From NCBI GenBank assembly GCA_036308445.1, contig JAXJVS010000042.1:7354-71353 (forward strand): DNA of 64,000 nt, written 5' to 3'. This DNA comes from MGBC113645 sp036308445 (GTDB lineage: Bacteria; Bacillota_I; Bacilli_A; Erysipelotrichales; Coprobacillaceae). The translations under genes were made by a program, and so were the position numbers. Shown one piece after another: positions 9,901-18,963 of the stretch; positions within the stretch are counted from its first letter, which is position 1, and each line of letters starts with the position of its first letter. The notes under the pieces were generated by a model. It was not told where the DNA came from. It saw only the letters and a program-made list of their open reading frames with translations, and made no database searches.

Positions 9901-10700
9901 ATGTTGTTATTCCTGTATTCCCAGGAACGAACTGTGAATATGATTCAAAACGTGCTTTTGAAAAAGCTGGTGCAAAGGTTGAATTGGTATTGATTAGAAA
10001 TAAAACAGAAGAAGATATTAAGAAATCTGTTGATGAATTAGAAGCTGCTATTAAAAATGCACAGATTATTATGATTCCAGGTGGATTTAGTGCTGGTGAT
10101 GAACCAGAAGGTTCTGGTAAATTTATTGCAACAGTACTAAGAAATCCTAAATTAAGTAATGCTATTACTGATTTATTAGAAAATAGAGATGGTTTAATGA
10201 TTGGTATTTGTAATGGATTCCAGGCTTTAGTGAAACTTGGATTATTGCCTTATGGTAAGATTAAAACTATGGATAAAAATGATCCAACATTAACATTTAA
10301 TACGATTGGTCGTCACTTATCTCAAATGGTTAATACAAGAATTACTTCTATCAAATCTCCTTGGTTAGCAAATGTAAAAGTAGGGGATATTCATACTGTA
10401 CCTATCAGTCATGGTGAAGGTCGTTTTGTTGCACCAAAAGAAGTATTAGAAGAATTATTTGAAAATGGTCAAGTATTTAGTCAGTATGTGGATGAGAAAG
10501 GTCAACCGACAATGGTTTCTCCTTATAATCCTAATGGTTCTATGATGGCTATAGAGGGTATTGTATCTAAAGATGGTAGAGTTATTGGAAAGATGGCTCA
10601 TAGTGAACGTCAAGGAGATAATAGAAATAAGAATATTTATGGTGAAATGGATCAGTTATTATTTGAAGCTGGTGTAAATTATTTTAAAGGTGGTAAATAA
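6939..10700 (+). CDS. purL: FGAM synthase, long single-chain form PurL
   Basis: Glutamine- and ATP-dependent conversion of FGAR to FGAM. The 1253-residue protein is the fused form that replaces separate PurS, PurL and PurQ. Order: an N-terminal PurS-like region, two PurM-like halves (FKNETHNHPTEIEPFGGAAT; GGKDSMSGSFEDL), and a C-terminal class I glutaminase with VFPGTNCEYD, GGFSAGDE, the nucleophile Cys in GICNGFQALVKLG and SHGEGRF. The start is ATGATG at 6939 or 6942 after GGGGTG. No purS or purQ appears in the operon, consistent with fusion. Confidence 0.96.
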   Translation: MMNKVYRIYVEKRKEFAVEAAEILENLKTQLKLSDLEALSVVNRYDVQGVSEEVLNQGIPTILAEPMVDDVLMEDYPVSDGSIVFAIEYLPGQYDQRADACEQCFQLLTGEKNVKVKCAKLIVLTGELTKEDVKRVQNYLINPVDQRLANLAKPEDLADTEVVINPVPVIEGFINFDDEQLHQYIKDNGMAMNYDDLKVTQDYFKDEEHRDPTETELKVLDTYWSDHCRHTTFATIITDLDIESGAFKEILAKDVEDYKTSRHLVYGVDTKRPLTLMDLATISMKELRKTGYLDDLEVSEEINACSVELKVHTTDGEEDWLLMFKNETHNHPTEIEPFGGAATCLGGAIRDPLSGRAYVYQSMRITGAGDPRKSLDETLKGKLPQRKICQEAAHGFSSYGNQIGLTTGYVHEIYDEGYVAKRMEVGAVVAAAPKEQVKRLEPLKDHIVLLIGGRTGRDGIGGATGSSKSHELKTTTTAGAEVQKGNPVEERKIQRLFRNKAVSEKIIRCNDFGAGGVCVAVGELAPGLNINLDAVLKKYEGLTGTELAISESQERMAIVIEEKDEEFIKQACFDENLEVVRVAVVTDNNRLTMNYLGQTVVDIDRAFLDKNGASRHQNIEVKLPDFENTPFDEVKQNSFIETSKEVLSRLSVCGQKGLIERFDSSIGNNTVLSPFGGRTLRTETEGMAALIPVLGKETTTCSIMSYGYNPVISKWSPYHGSMYAIVESVAKIVAMGGNYHTIRFSFQEYFEKLLDVPSKWGKPFAALLGAYRVQSELKLPSIGGKDSMSGSFEDLDVPPTLVSFAITGGDVKYVMTPELKEAGHTLVEFVLPKDEFYVYDFDALKVQYDAIMDLMKAGKVYSAYTVKDGGIIEAVYKMAFGNAVGVELNNDLTLETLVEKNYGNIIVEVENDDVVVLENTRIIGHTTHTNSIAYNNELLSLDEAYKVYADVLDDVYPTTAIAPTHEVMIKDCNERPVLKAAKTYDEVNVVIPVFPGTNCEYDSKRAFEKAGAKVELVLIRNKTEEDIKKSVDELEAAIKNAQIIMIPGGFSAGDEPEGSGKFIATVLRNPKLSNAITDLLENRDGLMIGICNGFQALVKLGLLPYGKIKTMDKNDPTLTFNTIGRHLSQMVNTRITSIKSPWLANVKVGDIHTVPISHGEGRFVAPKEVLEELFENGQVFSQYVDEKGQPTMVSPYNPNGSMMAIEGIVSKDGRVIGKMAHSERQGDNRNKNIYGEMDQLLFEAGVNYFKGGK

Positions 10701-12083
10701 ATGGAAAGACAAGAATTTGAAAGCTTAACTCTTTGTCCTTTGGATGGTCGTTATTCTGGTATTAAAGATGCTTTAGGTGAATATTTTAGTGAATATGCTT
10801 TAGTTAAATATAGAGTTTTTGTTGAAATTCAATGGTTAAAGTTTTTAATTGAAAATATTGATAGTGATATTTTAGCAAAATTCAATAAAGATGAAATGAA
10901 TAAAATTGAAGCTATTTCAAGTGAATTTAATTATGAATCTTTTAAAGCAATTAAAGATATTGAGTCAGTAACTCGTCATGATGTGAAAGCTGTTGAATAC
11001 TTTATTGGTAATTGTTTAAAAGAATTGGGATATGATTATTTGATTAGCTTTGTTCATATTGGATGTACTTCTGAAGATATTAATAATACATCTTATGCTT
11101 GCATGTTAAAATATGGATTAAAAAATGTATGGTTACCAAAAGCAAAAGAATTTGCTGAAATCATTAACAATTGGGCAGAAGAACATAAAGATGATGCTAT
11201 GTTAGCACATACACATGGACAACCTGCAACTCCAACTACAATTGGAAAAGAATTTAAAGTTTACGCTTACCGTTTTTTATCAAGCATTGAGAATGTTGAG
11301 AGTATTAAGATTAAGGCTAAGTTTAATGGCGCTACAGGAAATTATAGTGCTATTTTAACAGCTTTCCCTAATACTGATTGGCAATCTATGTCTAAGAAAT
11401 TTGTTGAAGAATATTTAGGGTTGACTTTTAATCCTTTGACAACTCAGATTGAAAGTCATGACTATACTTGTCATATCTTAGATGGTATTCGTCATTTTAA
11501 TAATGTATTAGTTGATTTTGATGTTGATATGTGGTTATACATTTCTATGGAATACTTTAAACAAATTCCTGTTAAAGGTGAAGTAGGAAGTAGTACTATG
11601 CCTCATAAGGTTAATCCTATTCGTTTTGAAAATAGTGAAGCTAATGTAGATATGTCTAATAATATTTGTGTAGCTTTATCTAACAAATTACCTAGATCAA
11701 GAATGCAAAGAGATTTATCTGATTCTTCTAGTCAAAGAAACATCGGTTTAGCATTTGGTTATTCTTTACAAGCTGTTAATGAAACAATGAATGGTTTAGC
11801 TAAATGTGTGGTTAATAAGGAAAAGTTAGCTTCTGATTTAAATGAAAAATGGGAAGTATTAGCAGAACCTATTCAAACAATGCTTAGAAAATATGGTGTA
11901 CCAGATGCTTATGATACTTTAAAAGCATTAACAAGAGGTAAAAATATTTCTAAAGAAGATATTTTGAAATTTGCAGAAAGTTTAGATATGTTAAGCGAAG
12001 AAGATCGTGCTACTTTGGTTAACATGACTCCTGCTTCTTATATTGGTTTAGCGGATAAATTAGCTCAATTAAAGTTACAATAA
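10701..12083 (+). CDS. purB: Adenylosuccinate lyase PurB, E. coli-like subtype
   Basis: Releases fumarate from SAICAR and from adenylosuccinate. The 460-residue protein carries GSSTMPHKVNPIRFEN, the fumarase-superfamily signature, in the form seen in E. coli PurB; the stretches SRMQRDLSDSS and WEVLAEPIQT also match that subtype. Its length exceeds the roughly 430 residues of Bacillus PurB. It abuts purL with no gap, relying on the GGTGG inside the purL end or on coupling. It closes the operon before a strong terminator. Confidence 0.95.
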   Translation: MERQEFESLTLCPLDGRYSGIKDALGEYFSEYALVKYRVFVEIQWLKFLIENIDSDILAKFNKDEMNKIEAISSEFNYESFKAIKDIESVTRHDVKAVEYFIGNCLKELGYDYLISFVHIGCTSEDINNTSYACMLKYGLKNVWLPKAKEFAEIINNWAEEHKDDAMLAHTHGQPATPTTIGKEFKVYAYRFLSSIENVESIKIKAKFNGATGNYSAILTAFPNTDWQSMSKKFVEEYLGLTFNPLTTQIESHDYTCHILDGIRHFNNVLVDFDVDMWLYISMEYFKQIPVKGEVGSSTMPHKVNPIRFENSEANVDMSNNICVALSNKLPRSRMQRDLSDSSSQRNIGLAFGYSLQAVNETMNGLAKCVVNKEKLASDLNEKWEVLAEPIQTMLRKYGVPDAYDTLKALTRGKNISKEDILKFAESLDMLSEEDRATLVNMTPASYIGLADKLAQLKLQ

Positions 12084-12087
12084 TATA

Positions 12088-12120
12088 AATTAACACCCAA
12101 TTGATTTGGGTGTTAATTTT
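12088..12120 (+). terminator. Terminator of the pur operon
   Basis: A perfect 13-bp stem (AATTAACACCCAA with its complement) and a 5-base loop, followed by a short T run, directly after purB. Confidence 0.85.
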
Positions 12121-12185
12121 ATGTAAAATCAATTTTAAAAGGTTAGTTAATAATATTATAAGTAAAATGAAATAAGTAAATTGTT

Positions 12186-12244
12186 TGTTAAGAAATGTTA
12201 AGATTGTGTTAAGAATATTTACGTTGAGTGAAGATTGTGTTAAT
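12186..12244 (+). promoter_or_regulatory. Phased TGTTAAG repeats upstream of the first Na/Pi symporter
   Basis: TGTTAAG occurs at 12186, 12196 and 12207, and TGTTAAT at 12238. A 13-base direct repeat, AAGATTGTGTTAA, is present at 12200 and 12231. The 10-11 bp phasing resembles PhoP/PhoB-family operator arrays, read here on the reverse strand as CTTAACA. The -10 could not be placed with confidence, and the repeats end about 17 bp before the ribosome site. The PhoP-type reading is inference. Confidence 0.5.
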
Positions 12245-12274
12245 CTTTGCTTAGTAATATAGGAGGTTTTATCT

Positions 12275-13945
12275 ATGGATATAACAAATATATTTTCTAT
12301 GGCTGGTGGATTAGCATTATTTTTATATGGTATGAATATGATGTCTAATGGTCTAGAACTAGCTGCAGGAAATAAAATGCAAGCAATATTAGAAAAATTA
12401 ACGTCAAATCGTTTTTTAGGAGTTATCGTTGGAGCTTTGATTACAGCTTTAATTCAATCTTCATCTGCAACTACTGTTATGGCTGTGGGATTTGTTAATT
12501 CAGGTTTAATGAAACTTGAGAATGCTGTTTGGGTTATTATGGGAGCTAACATTGGGACAACAATTACGGGACAATTAATTGCTATTGATATTACAGCAAT
12601 TGCTCCGGTTATTGCTTTTATTGGTGTGGCAATGATTGTTTTCTTTAAAAGTGAAAAACTTGATGCTTTTGGATCGATTTTTGCAGGTTTAGGGGTATTA
12701 TTTATGGGTATGGATATGATGTCGGCTGCGATGTCACCTCTTAGAGAAATGCCTGAATTTGTTAATATCATTACTAAGTTTGAAAATCCTTTAATTGGTA
12801 TCTTAGTTGGTGCAGGATTTACGGCTATTATTCAAAGTTCATCTGCATCGGTTGGTATTTTACAAGCCTTAGCAATGTCTGGGGTCATTACTTTACCATC
12901 TGCTATTTATGTATTATTTGGACAAAATATTGGAACATGTATTACTTCTGTTATTGCTTCTATTGGAACAAATAGAAATGCAAAACGTACTACAATTATT
13001 CATTTATCATTCAATATTATAGGAACAGTTATTTTTGTTATTATTAGTATGTTATTCCCATTTGCTGAATTTATGCAATCGATAACACCTACAAATGTAG
13101 CTGCTCAGATTGCAAATACACATACTGTCTTTAATATTGTAACAACAATATTATTGATTCCAGTAGGTGAGAAATTAGTTAAATTGACATATCTAGTTCT
13201 ACCAGAAGTTGCTGAAGAAAAAGAAAACTTGACATTAAAGTATTTGGATTTTAATGTATTTACTAATGATTATCATTTAGGTACAAGTGCTATTGCTAAT
13301 ACTCAATTATTTAATGAAACTCAAAATATGTTAACTGTAACTACTGAAAATGTTAGACGTTCTTTTGATTTAATGGTTCAATTCAATCAAGAAAGATATG
13401 AAAGATTACTAAAAACAGAAGAATATATTAATTACCTAAATAAAGGAATCACTAAGTTTACAACAAATGCTATTGTTGAAGAGTCTCCTTTAAAGGAATC
13501 ACAGGCAATTAGTTTATTTATGAAGATTGCTGGTGATTTGGAAAGAATTGGAGATCATGCTGTAGACATTGCTAACCGTGCTAAATTATTAAATGATAAT
13601 GATGAAAGATTTTCTAGCGAAGCTATGGAAGAAATTAGAATTATGAGTTCGTTAACTAATAGTATTTTAGATGAATTGAAAATTTTATCTCATGATGAAT
13701 TAACAAATATAACTGAAAAAGTCGATGTTATTGAAGAAAGCATCGATGCAACAACAAATGAATTTGCTGCTAATCAATTGAAAAGATTATCAAATAAGTC
13801 TTGTACTGCAGAACATAGTGTTATTTTCACGAAAACACTTACTGATTTTGAACGTATTGGTGATCATGGATTAAATATCGCAAAAAGTTTTAGTAAGATT
13901 AAAGATATTCTTGCGGCAATGAAAATGGTTAAGGCTGAGCAATAA
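12275..13945 (+). CDS. Na+/phosphate symporter with C-terminal PhoU-like domain (NptA/YjbB family)
   Basis: Predicted sodium-coupled phosphate uptake at the cytoplasmic membrane. The 556-residue protein has two inverted Na/Pi-cotransporter repeats (residues about 5-150 and 165-310), each with the hallmark QSSSA motif (ALIQSSSATTVMAV; AIIQSSSASVGI). The C-terminal 220 residues are helical and PhoU-like, with paired E/D-RIGDH motifs. The start at 12275 follows AGGAGG. A close paralogue lies 1.5 kb downstream, and phased repeats precede both. Transport direction and ion are inferred from the family. Confidence 0.9.
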   Translation: MDITNIFSMAGGLALFLYGMNMMSNGLELAAGNKMQAILEKLTSNRFLGVIVGALITALIQSSSATTVMAVGFVNSGLMKLENAVWVIMGANIGTTITGQLIAIDITAIAPVIAFIGVAMIVFFKSEKLDAFGSIFAGLGVLFMGMDMMSAAMSPLREMPEFVNIITKFENPLIGILVGAGFTAIIQSSSASVGILQALAMSGVITLPSAIYVLFGQNIGTCITSVIASIGTNRNAKRTTIIHLSFNIIGTVIFVIISMLFPFAEFMQSITPTNVAAQIANTHTVFNIVTTILLIPVGEKLVKLTYLVLPEVAEEKENLTLKYLDFNVFTNDYHLGTSAIANTQLFNETQNMLTVTTENVRRSFDLMVQFNQERYERLLKTEEYINYLNKGITKFTTNAIVEESPLKESQAISLFMKIAGDLERIGDHAVDIANRAKLLNDNDERFSSEAMEEIRIMSSLTNSILDELKILSHDELTNITEKVDVIEESIDATTNEFAANQLKRLSNKSCTAEHSVIFTKTLTDFERIGDHGLNIAKSFSKIKDILAAMKMVKAEQ

Positions 13946-13995
13946 TGCTTAGCTTTTTCTTTTGTATTGTATTATACTTATATTGGGTGATTAAT

Positions 13996-14265
13996 ATGAT
14001 AAGAAAGAGAATTGTGTTTAAAGGAAGAGTTCAAGGTGTTGGTTTTAGGTTTACTGCTGTTAGATACGCATCTCATCTTGGGTTATCAGGATGGGTAAAA
14101 AATATGTATGATGGTAGTGTATTGATGGAAGTGCAAGGTCATCTCTCATTGATTAATCAATTAATGAATTATCTAAATAATGATCATTATATTAGAATCG
14201 ATGAAATGAATGAAAGAAATATCGATATAAAAGAAAGCGAAAGTGGATTTGGTGTAAAATATTAA
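13996..14265 (+). CDS. acyP: Acylphosphatase
   Basis: Hydrolyses acyl-phosphates in the cytosol. The 89-residue protein has the classic order KGRVQGVGFRF (phosphate loop and catalytic Arg), then SGWVKNMYDGSVLMEVQG with the catalytic Asn. The start at 13996 follows a weak GGGTGA. An upstream in-frame ATG at 13945 overlaps the symporter stop but would add a non-conserved hydrophobic leader, so it was not chosen. It may be cotranscribed with the symporter; no terminator separates them. Confidence 0.92.
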   Translation: MIRKRIVFKGRVQGVGFRFTAVRYASHLGLSGWVKNMYDGSVLMEVQGHLSLINQLMNYLNNDHYIRIDEMNERNIDIKESESGFGVKY

Positions 14266-14290
14266 AACAGCTCTTTTGTGAGCTGTTATT
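14266..14290. terminator. Bidirectional terminator, acylphosphatase / DUF2812-like gene
   Basis: AACAGCTC pairs with GAGCTGTT around a TTTTGT loop. A flank rich in T on one strand and A on the other serves the two convergent genes. Confidence 0.8.
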
Positions 14291-15284
14291 TTATTTCAAA
14301 AGTTGTATTTATTATAATAACCATATTATTTTGAAGAGTTAATTTTAAATATGCTTTATTTTCATAATATCCTAGATATTCATTGTTGCTTGTTTTTTTG
14401 AATTTATCCACATATAATTTATCTGGTTTTGATAATAGATTCTTGAACAATGCTTGTGCTTTTTCATTGTTATCGAACAGATAAACTTGTGAATATAATG
14501 ATTTTTCTTGATTAGCTGTATATTCGATGTATTCATAACTTTCTGGTATAAGGATACTAGTATGCTTGATGATCGAATATTCAGTTTTTTCATTAATTTG
14601 ATATTCTGTTAAAGTAGGAATATAACTAGGTTTTGCCTTTGGCACTGTTGTATTAATGACATCTAATACTAATCCTATAATCATCAAAAGAACAGTTATG
14701 ATAGGAAATATAGTTGATAATATGTAATTTTTATTAAGATTTTTGTATAATATTTCTTTTTTTGAAAAACGATAAATACCTATCCATTTTAACAATGTTC
14801 TATATACTATAGCTAAAGAAATGAGAATTAGTGAAACATAATATAAAATCTTTCCATTTGTTGTTAAATCATATATGTTTAATGGAAATATAAAAAATAT
14901 GAGAATAATAAAAAATAATAATAATGCAAGAGAGAAATGCAGTAGTCTCTTGTTTATTTCTTTTTCAGCAATATTTTGTTTGAAATGTCGAGGGTTGATT
15001 TCTTTTTCTCCCTTAAATACAAGTAGATTTTTAAAGGTAGAAATCAGCTCGTAATCATTTTCTAAATAATAATCTATATATTTTTGCTTATCTTCTCTTT
15101 TTTTAAGGATGGATTTTTCGTTAGATGTAAAAATGTCTACTAAATAATAAACTGGTTTATCATTTTTTCTGAAAAATGTGATATAAGATATTTTATCAGT
15201 TGTATATCCTTCTTTTGCTATTTGATTTAATTTGTTTTGTAATAACTGATATTCATAAATATCATAATGAAATAACTTAATCAT
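14286..15284 (-). CDS. DUF2812-like membrane protein, function unknown
   Basis: 332 residues. The N-terminal 100 residues (MIKLFHYDIYEYQLLQNKLN, then KEGYTT and YYLVDIF) resemble DUF2812, a domain of unknown function often found in Bacillota. Four hydrophobic helices follow at about 115-138, 150-167, 188-212 and nearby. The C-terminal 120 residues are likely extracytoplasmic and lack a recognised domain. The ATG at 15284 is preceded by AAAGGTGG with 8-base spacing; an in-frame GTG four codons upstream lies inside that ribosome site. It stands alone between two phosphate symporters, but nothing in it shows a phosphate role. Confidence 0.65.
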   Translation of the reverse strand: MIKLFHYDIYEYQLLQNKLNQIAKEGYTTDKISYITFFRKNDKPVYYLVDIFTSNEKSILKKREDKQKYIDYYLENDYELISTFKNLLVFKGEKEINPRHFKQNIAEKEINKRLLHFSLALLLFFIILIFFIFPLNIYDLTTNGKILYYVSLILISLAIVYRTLLKWIGIYRFSKKEILYKNLNKNYILSTIFPIITVLLMIIGLVLDVINTTVPKAKPSYIPTLTEYQINEKTEYSIIKHTSILIPESYEYIEYTANQEKSLYSQVYLFDNNEKAQALFKNLLSKPDKLYVDKFKKTSNNEYLGYYENKAYLKLTLQNNMVIIINTTFEIK

Positions 15285-15390
15285 ATATTCTACCACCTTT
15301 TGATGAATTATATCAAAATATAATAAATATGTCTATTCTAAAGAAAAAATGTTAAAAAGTTGATAATAAATTATTTAATTGTTGTTTATG

Positions 15391-15441
15391 TGTAAAAAAT
15401 ATATTAAAATAATGTTAAGTTTGTGTAAAGTTGGTTTAATA
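15391..15441 (+). promoter_or_regulatory. Five 11-bp phased heptamers before the second Na/Pi symporter
   Basis: TGTAAAA (15391), TATTAAA (15402), TGTTAAG (15413), TGTAAAG (15424) and TTTAATA (15435) are spaced exactly 11 bp apart. The array ends four bases before the GAGGAGG ribosome site, so it would overlap the promoter or leader rather than lie upstream of it. It shares the TGTTAAG core with the first symporter promoter. Confidence 0.5.
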
Positions 15442-15459
15442 AATGAGGAGGAAACATTT

Positions 15460-17166
15460 ATGGATTTATCAATAGCGTTTAACTTGATGGGCGGATTAGG
15501 ATTGTTCCTTTATGGAATGAAATTAATGAGTGATTCATTATCTAATGTTGCCGGAGCTAAACTACGTAGTATATTAGAAAAAATGACTAAAAATACTTTT
15601 GTTGGTTTGATTGTGGGGATGTTATTTACAGCAGTTGTACAGTCATCTTCAGCAACTACTGTTTTAGTCGTAAGCTTTGTTAATGCTGGATTAATGAATT
15701 TGTATCAGGCTACTGGTATTATTATGGGTGCTAATATTGGAACAACTATAACTGGTCAGCTGATTGCATTTAATTTATCTGAAATAGCACCTTTATTTGT
15801 TCTTGGTGGTGTTATTATGATTATGGCATCTAAGAAACCAAATGTTCAAAAGATAGGGGAAGTTATTTTAGGGTTTGGTATTTTATTTGTTGGTTTAGCT
15901 ACTATGTCTTCAGCTATGTCTACATTAAAAGATTCACCAATGATTACAAATACTCTATCATCATTAACGAATCCATTAATGGGAGTGTTGATTGGATTCT
16001 TATTTACTGCTGTATTGCAATCATCTTCTGCCACAGTTGGTATTGTTATTTTGCTTGCATCTCAAGGATTATTGGAATTATCAATCTGTTTCTTTATTAT
16101 TTTAGGATGTAATATGGGTTCTTGTGTTTCTGCGTTAATTGCAAGTTTAGGTGGAAAGAAGAATGCAAAACGTGCAGCTTATATTCATTTTTTAATTAAT
16201 ATTTTTGGTTCTGCTGTGATTGTTGTATTATTATTATTGTTCATGCCTCAAATTGAATATGGTATTTTAATGTTGACAGGTTCTCAAAATTTAACTGGTG
16301 CTGCTTTATTTGCTTCTAATGCGAGAAATGTTGCTAATGCACATACTATTTTTAAAGTGTTCCAAATTGCAATCTGTTATCCATTTGCTAAACATATTGT
16401 TAAATTAACTTATAAGATAGTACCAGGTGATGACTTGGAGAGAGGATTTGAGTTAAAATATATTAGTAATAAAGTTGCTTATAGTGCTACTACAGCTATT
16501 CCTCAAGTTATTCATGAGGTTGAACGTATGGCTGAAATTGCTAGAGAAAATTTGAATTTAGCAGTTAATTCTTTATTGGAAGTAAATACTTCTGCTCAGG
16601 AAGAAATTGATAAAAATGAAGAACATATTGATTTCTTAAATCACCATATATTTGAATATTTAAACCGTATTAATCAGACACCATTGCCTGAACAAGATTC
16701 AAAGATGATAGGACCTTTATTCCATGTTATTTCTGATATTGAGAGAATTGGTGATCATGCAAAAACAATTTCTAATATTACTGCCACATGTGCGAGAAAA
16801 GAATATAAATTTACTCAAAATAATAAAGTAGAAATTAGAGAATTATTAACAATGGTTAATTCTGAACTTGAATTAAGTTTAGATATGTTTACCCATAAAT
16901 CGGTTGAACATTTAACTGAAATTATTAAATTAGAAGAATTGATTGATAGAAAAGAAGATCGTCTTCAGAAGAATTATTTAACTGATATCAAGAAAAAAGA
17001 AACTGCTCCTAGAGAGGGTATGTTATATTCCGATGTAGCAGCTGCTCTTGAAAGAATAGGTGATCATGCCACTAATATTGCTTTCTCTATTTTAAATGAA
17101 GATAGTGAAGAAGTAAAACGATTATTAGAAGAAGAGCATGTAGATCCTGCTGATTATATTTTATAA
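15460..17166 (+). CDS. Second Na+/phosphate symporter with PhoU-like C-terminus
   Basis: Paralogue of the 12275-13945 gene. The 568-residue protein has the same two-repeat membrane core (TAVVQSSSATTVLVV; TAVLQSSSATVGIV) and a PhoU-like C-terminal region with two ERIGDHA segments. The start at 15460 follows GAGGAGG; the in-frame ATG at 15379 lies upstream of the phased operator repeats and has no ribosome site. Two copies may differ in affinity or induction; this is inference. Confidence 0.9.
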   Translation: MDLSIAFNLMGGLGLFLYGMKLMSDSLSNVAGAKLRSILEKMTKNTFVGLIVGMLFTAVVQSSSATTVLVVSFVNAGLMNLYQATGIIMGANIGTTITGQLIAFNLSEIAPLFVLGGVIMIMASKKPNVQKIGEVILGFGILFVGLATMSSAMSTLKDSPMITNTLSSLTNPLMGVLIGFLFTAVLQSSSATVGIVILLASQGLLELSICFFIILGCNMGSCVSALIASLGGKKNAKRAAYIHFLINIFGSAVIVVLLLLFMPQIEYGILMLTGSQNLTGAALFASNARNVANAHTIFKVFQIAICYPFAKHIVKLTYKIVPGDDLERGFELKYISNKVAYSATTAIPQVIHEVERMAEIARENLNLAVNSLLEVNTSAQEEIDKNEEHIDFLNHHIFEYLNRINQTPLPEQDSKMIGPLFHVISDIERIGDHAKTISNITATCARKEYKFTQNNKVEIRELLTMVNSELELSLDMFTHKSVEHLTEIIKLEELIDRKEDRLQKNYLTDIKKKETAPREGMLYSDVAAALERIGDHATNIAFSILNEDSEEVKRLLEEEHVDPADYIL

Positions 17167-17187
17167 GCCTACTATTAGGCTTTTTCT
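17165..17187 (+). terminator. Terminator of the second Na/Pi symporter
   Basis: AAGCCTA pairs with TAGGCTT around CTAT, followed by a T-rich tail. Confidence 0.8.
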
Positions 17188-17232
17188 TTTTAAGATAAAG
17201 TGTTATAATACTTAACAATAAGGAGGGAGAGT

Positions 17233-18963
17233 ATGAGAATTAAGAAGTTTTTATCATATTACAAACCTTATATGAGAATGTTTTTATTGGATATGTTCTG
17301 TGCTTTTATTGCGGCAGGCATTACTTTGATTTATCCTTTAATTACAAGATATATAACAGGTGAAATATTAGTGGCTGAGAATATTAATGTTTCTCTTATA
17401 TATAAATTAGGTTTTGTAATGCTTTTTTTGGTTGTTATAGAATATATTTGTAATTATTATATTTCATATCAAGGTCATGTTATGGGAACTTATATGGAAA
17501 GAGATTTGCGTAATGAGTTGTTTGAACATTATCAGAAGTTATCTTTTAGTTTTTATGATGAACAGAAAACTGGACAATTGATGTCTAGAATTACTAATGA
17601 TTTATTTTCTTTGACTGAATTATACCATCATGGTCCTGAGGATATTGTTATTTCAGTCATAAAATTTGTGGGAGCATTTATTATTTTATCGGGAATAAAT
17701 CTTAAATTAACTTTAATTGTGTTTTCTTTTATTCCTGTTATGTTTGTTTTTGCTTATTATTTTAATCGTAAGATGAAAAAAGCTTTTAAGAGAAATAAAC
17801 AAAGAATAGGTGATATTAATGCTAGAGTTGAAGATAATTTGTCTGGTATAAGAGTTGTTAAAAGTTTTGCTAATGAAGCAGAGGAAATGGATAAATTTAA
17901 AGTAGAGAATAAACGTTTTGTTAGCAGCAAAAAGAATAGTTATTATTATATGGGACAGTATCATTCAGGTTTAACTGCTTTTATGAGTATTATTACTATT
18001 TGTGTTATTTTCTTTGGGACTTTATTTATTTCTAAAGGTTCTATTGATACACCAGATTTAATAGCGTTTTTACTATATGTTTCTAATTTAACTGATCCAA
18101 TCAAAAAATTATTAAACTTCACTGAACAATTTCAAGAAGGTGCGACTGGTTTTGAAAGATTCATGGAGATATTAGAAATACAGCCGGATATTAAAGATAA
18201 AGAAAATGCTTATGATTTAAAAAAAGTTCAAGGTCATGTAGAATTTAATCATGTATCTTTTAAGTATAATGAAAAATCAGGTTATGTTTTTGAAAATTTA
18301 AATCTTGATGTAAAAGCCGGGGAATATTTAGCGTTAGTAGGGTCTTCTGGTGTAGGTAAGACAACTATTTGTTCTTTACTTCCACGTTTTTACGAGGCAA
18401 CAGAAGGTCATATATTCATAGATAATCATGATATTACGGATGTTACTTTATCTTCTTTAAGGGAGCATATCGGCATTGTCCAACAGGATGTATATTTATT
18501 CGCTGGTACCATTATGGAGAATATTAGATATGGTAAAATGGATGCAACAGATGAAGAAGTTATTGAAGCTGCTAAAAAGGCAAATGCCCATGATTTTATA
18601 ATGGAATTACCTGATGGCTATGATACTGATTGTGGCCAAAGAGGGGTAAAATTATCTGGTGGTCAAAAGCAGAGATTATCTATTGCAAGAGTATTCTTGA
18701 AGAATCCACCTATTCTTATTTTTGATGAAGCAACAAGTGCTTTAGATAATGAAAGTGAATATGTCGTACAGCAATCATTAGAGTCATTAGCAAAAAATAG
18801 AACTACATTTGTGATTGCTCATAGATTATCAACAATCAAGAACGCTCAAAGAATTTGTGTATTGACGGAAAATGGAATTAGTGAAGAAGGAAGTCACGAA
18901 CAATTAATGGGTAAAAATGGTCAATATGCTCACCTATACAATATGCAATTTAAAGAAAAATAG
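17233..18963 (+). CDS. ABC-type multidrug/lipid exporter half-transporter
   Basis: 576 residues: an exporter-type six-helix membrane domain (about 1-310), then a nucleotide-binding domain with Walker A GSSGVGKTT, Q-loop, signature LSGGQKQR, Walker B ILIFDEAT and switch His (IAHRL). It acts as a dimer in the membrane; one gene alone suggests a homodimer of the MsbA/BmrA kind. The substrate is not deducible. It has its own ribosome site AAGGAGGGAG and a strong terminator, so it is monocistronic. Confidence 0.88.
   Translation: MRIKKFLSYYKPYMRMFLLDMFCAFIAAGITLIYPLITRYITGEILVAENINVSLIYKLGFVMLFLVVIEYICNYYISYQGHVMGTYMERDLRNELFEHYQKLSFSFYDEQKTGQLMSRITNDLFSLTELYHHGPEDIVISVIKFVGAFIILSGINLKLTLIVFSFIPVMFVFAYYFNRKMKKAFKRNKQRIGDINARVEDNLSGIRVVKSFANEAEEMDKFKVENKRFVSSKKNSYYYMGQYHSGLTAFMSIITICVIFFGTLFISKGSIDTPDLIAFLLYVSNLTDPIKKLLNFTEQFQEGATGFERFMEILEIQPDIKDKENAYDLKKVQGHVEFNHVSFKYNEKSGYVFENLNLDVKAGEYLALVGSSGVGKTTICSLLPRFYEATEGHIFIDNHDITDVTLSSLREHIGIVQQDVYLFAGTIMENIRYGKMDATDEEVIEAAKKANAHDFIMELPDGYDTDCGQRGVKLSGGQKQRLSIARVFLKNPPILIFDEATSALDNESEYVVQQSLESLAKNRTTFVIAHRLSTIKNAQRICVLTENGISEEGSHEQLMGKNGQYAHLYNMQFKEK

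Noticed and set aside
13945..13995. Longer N-terminus for the acylphosphatase
   Set aside because: The extra residues are not part of the family and overlap the symporter stop; ATG 13996 fits the usual length.
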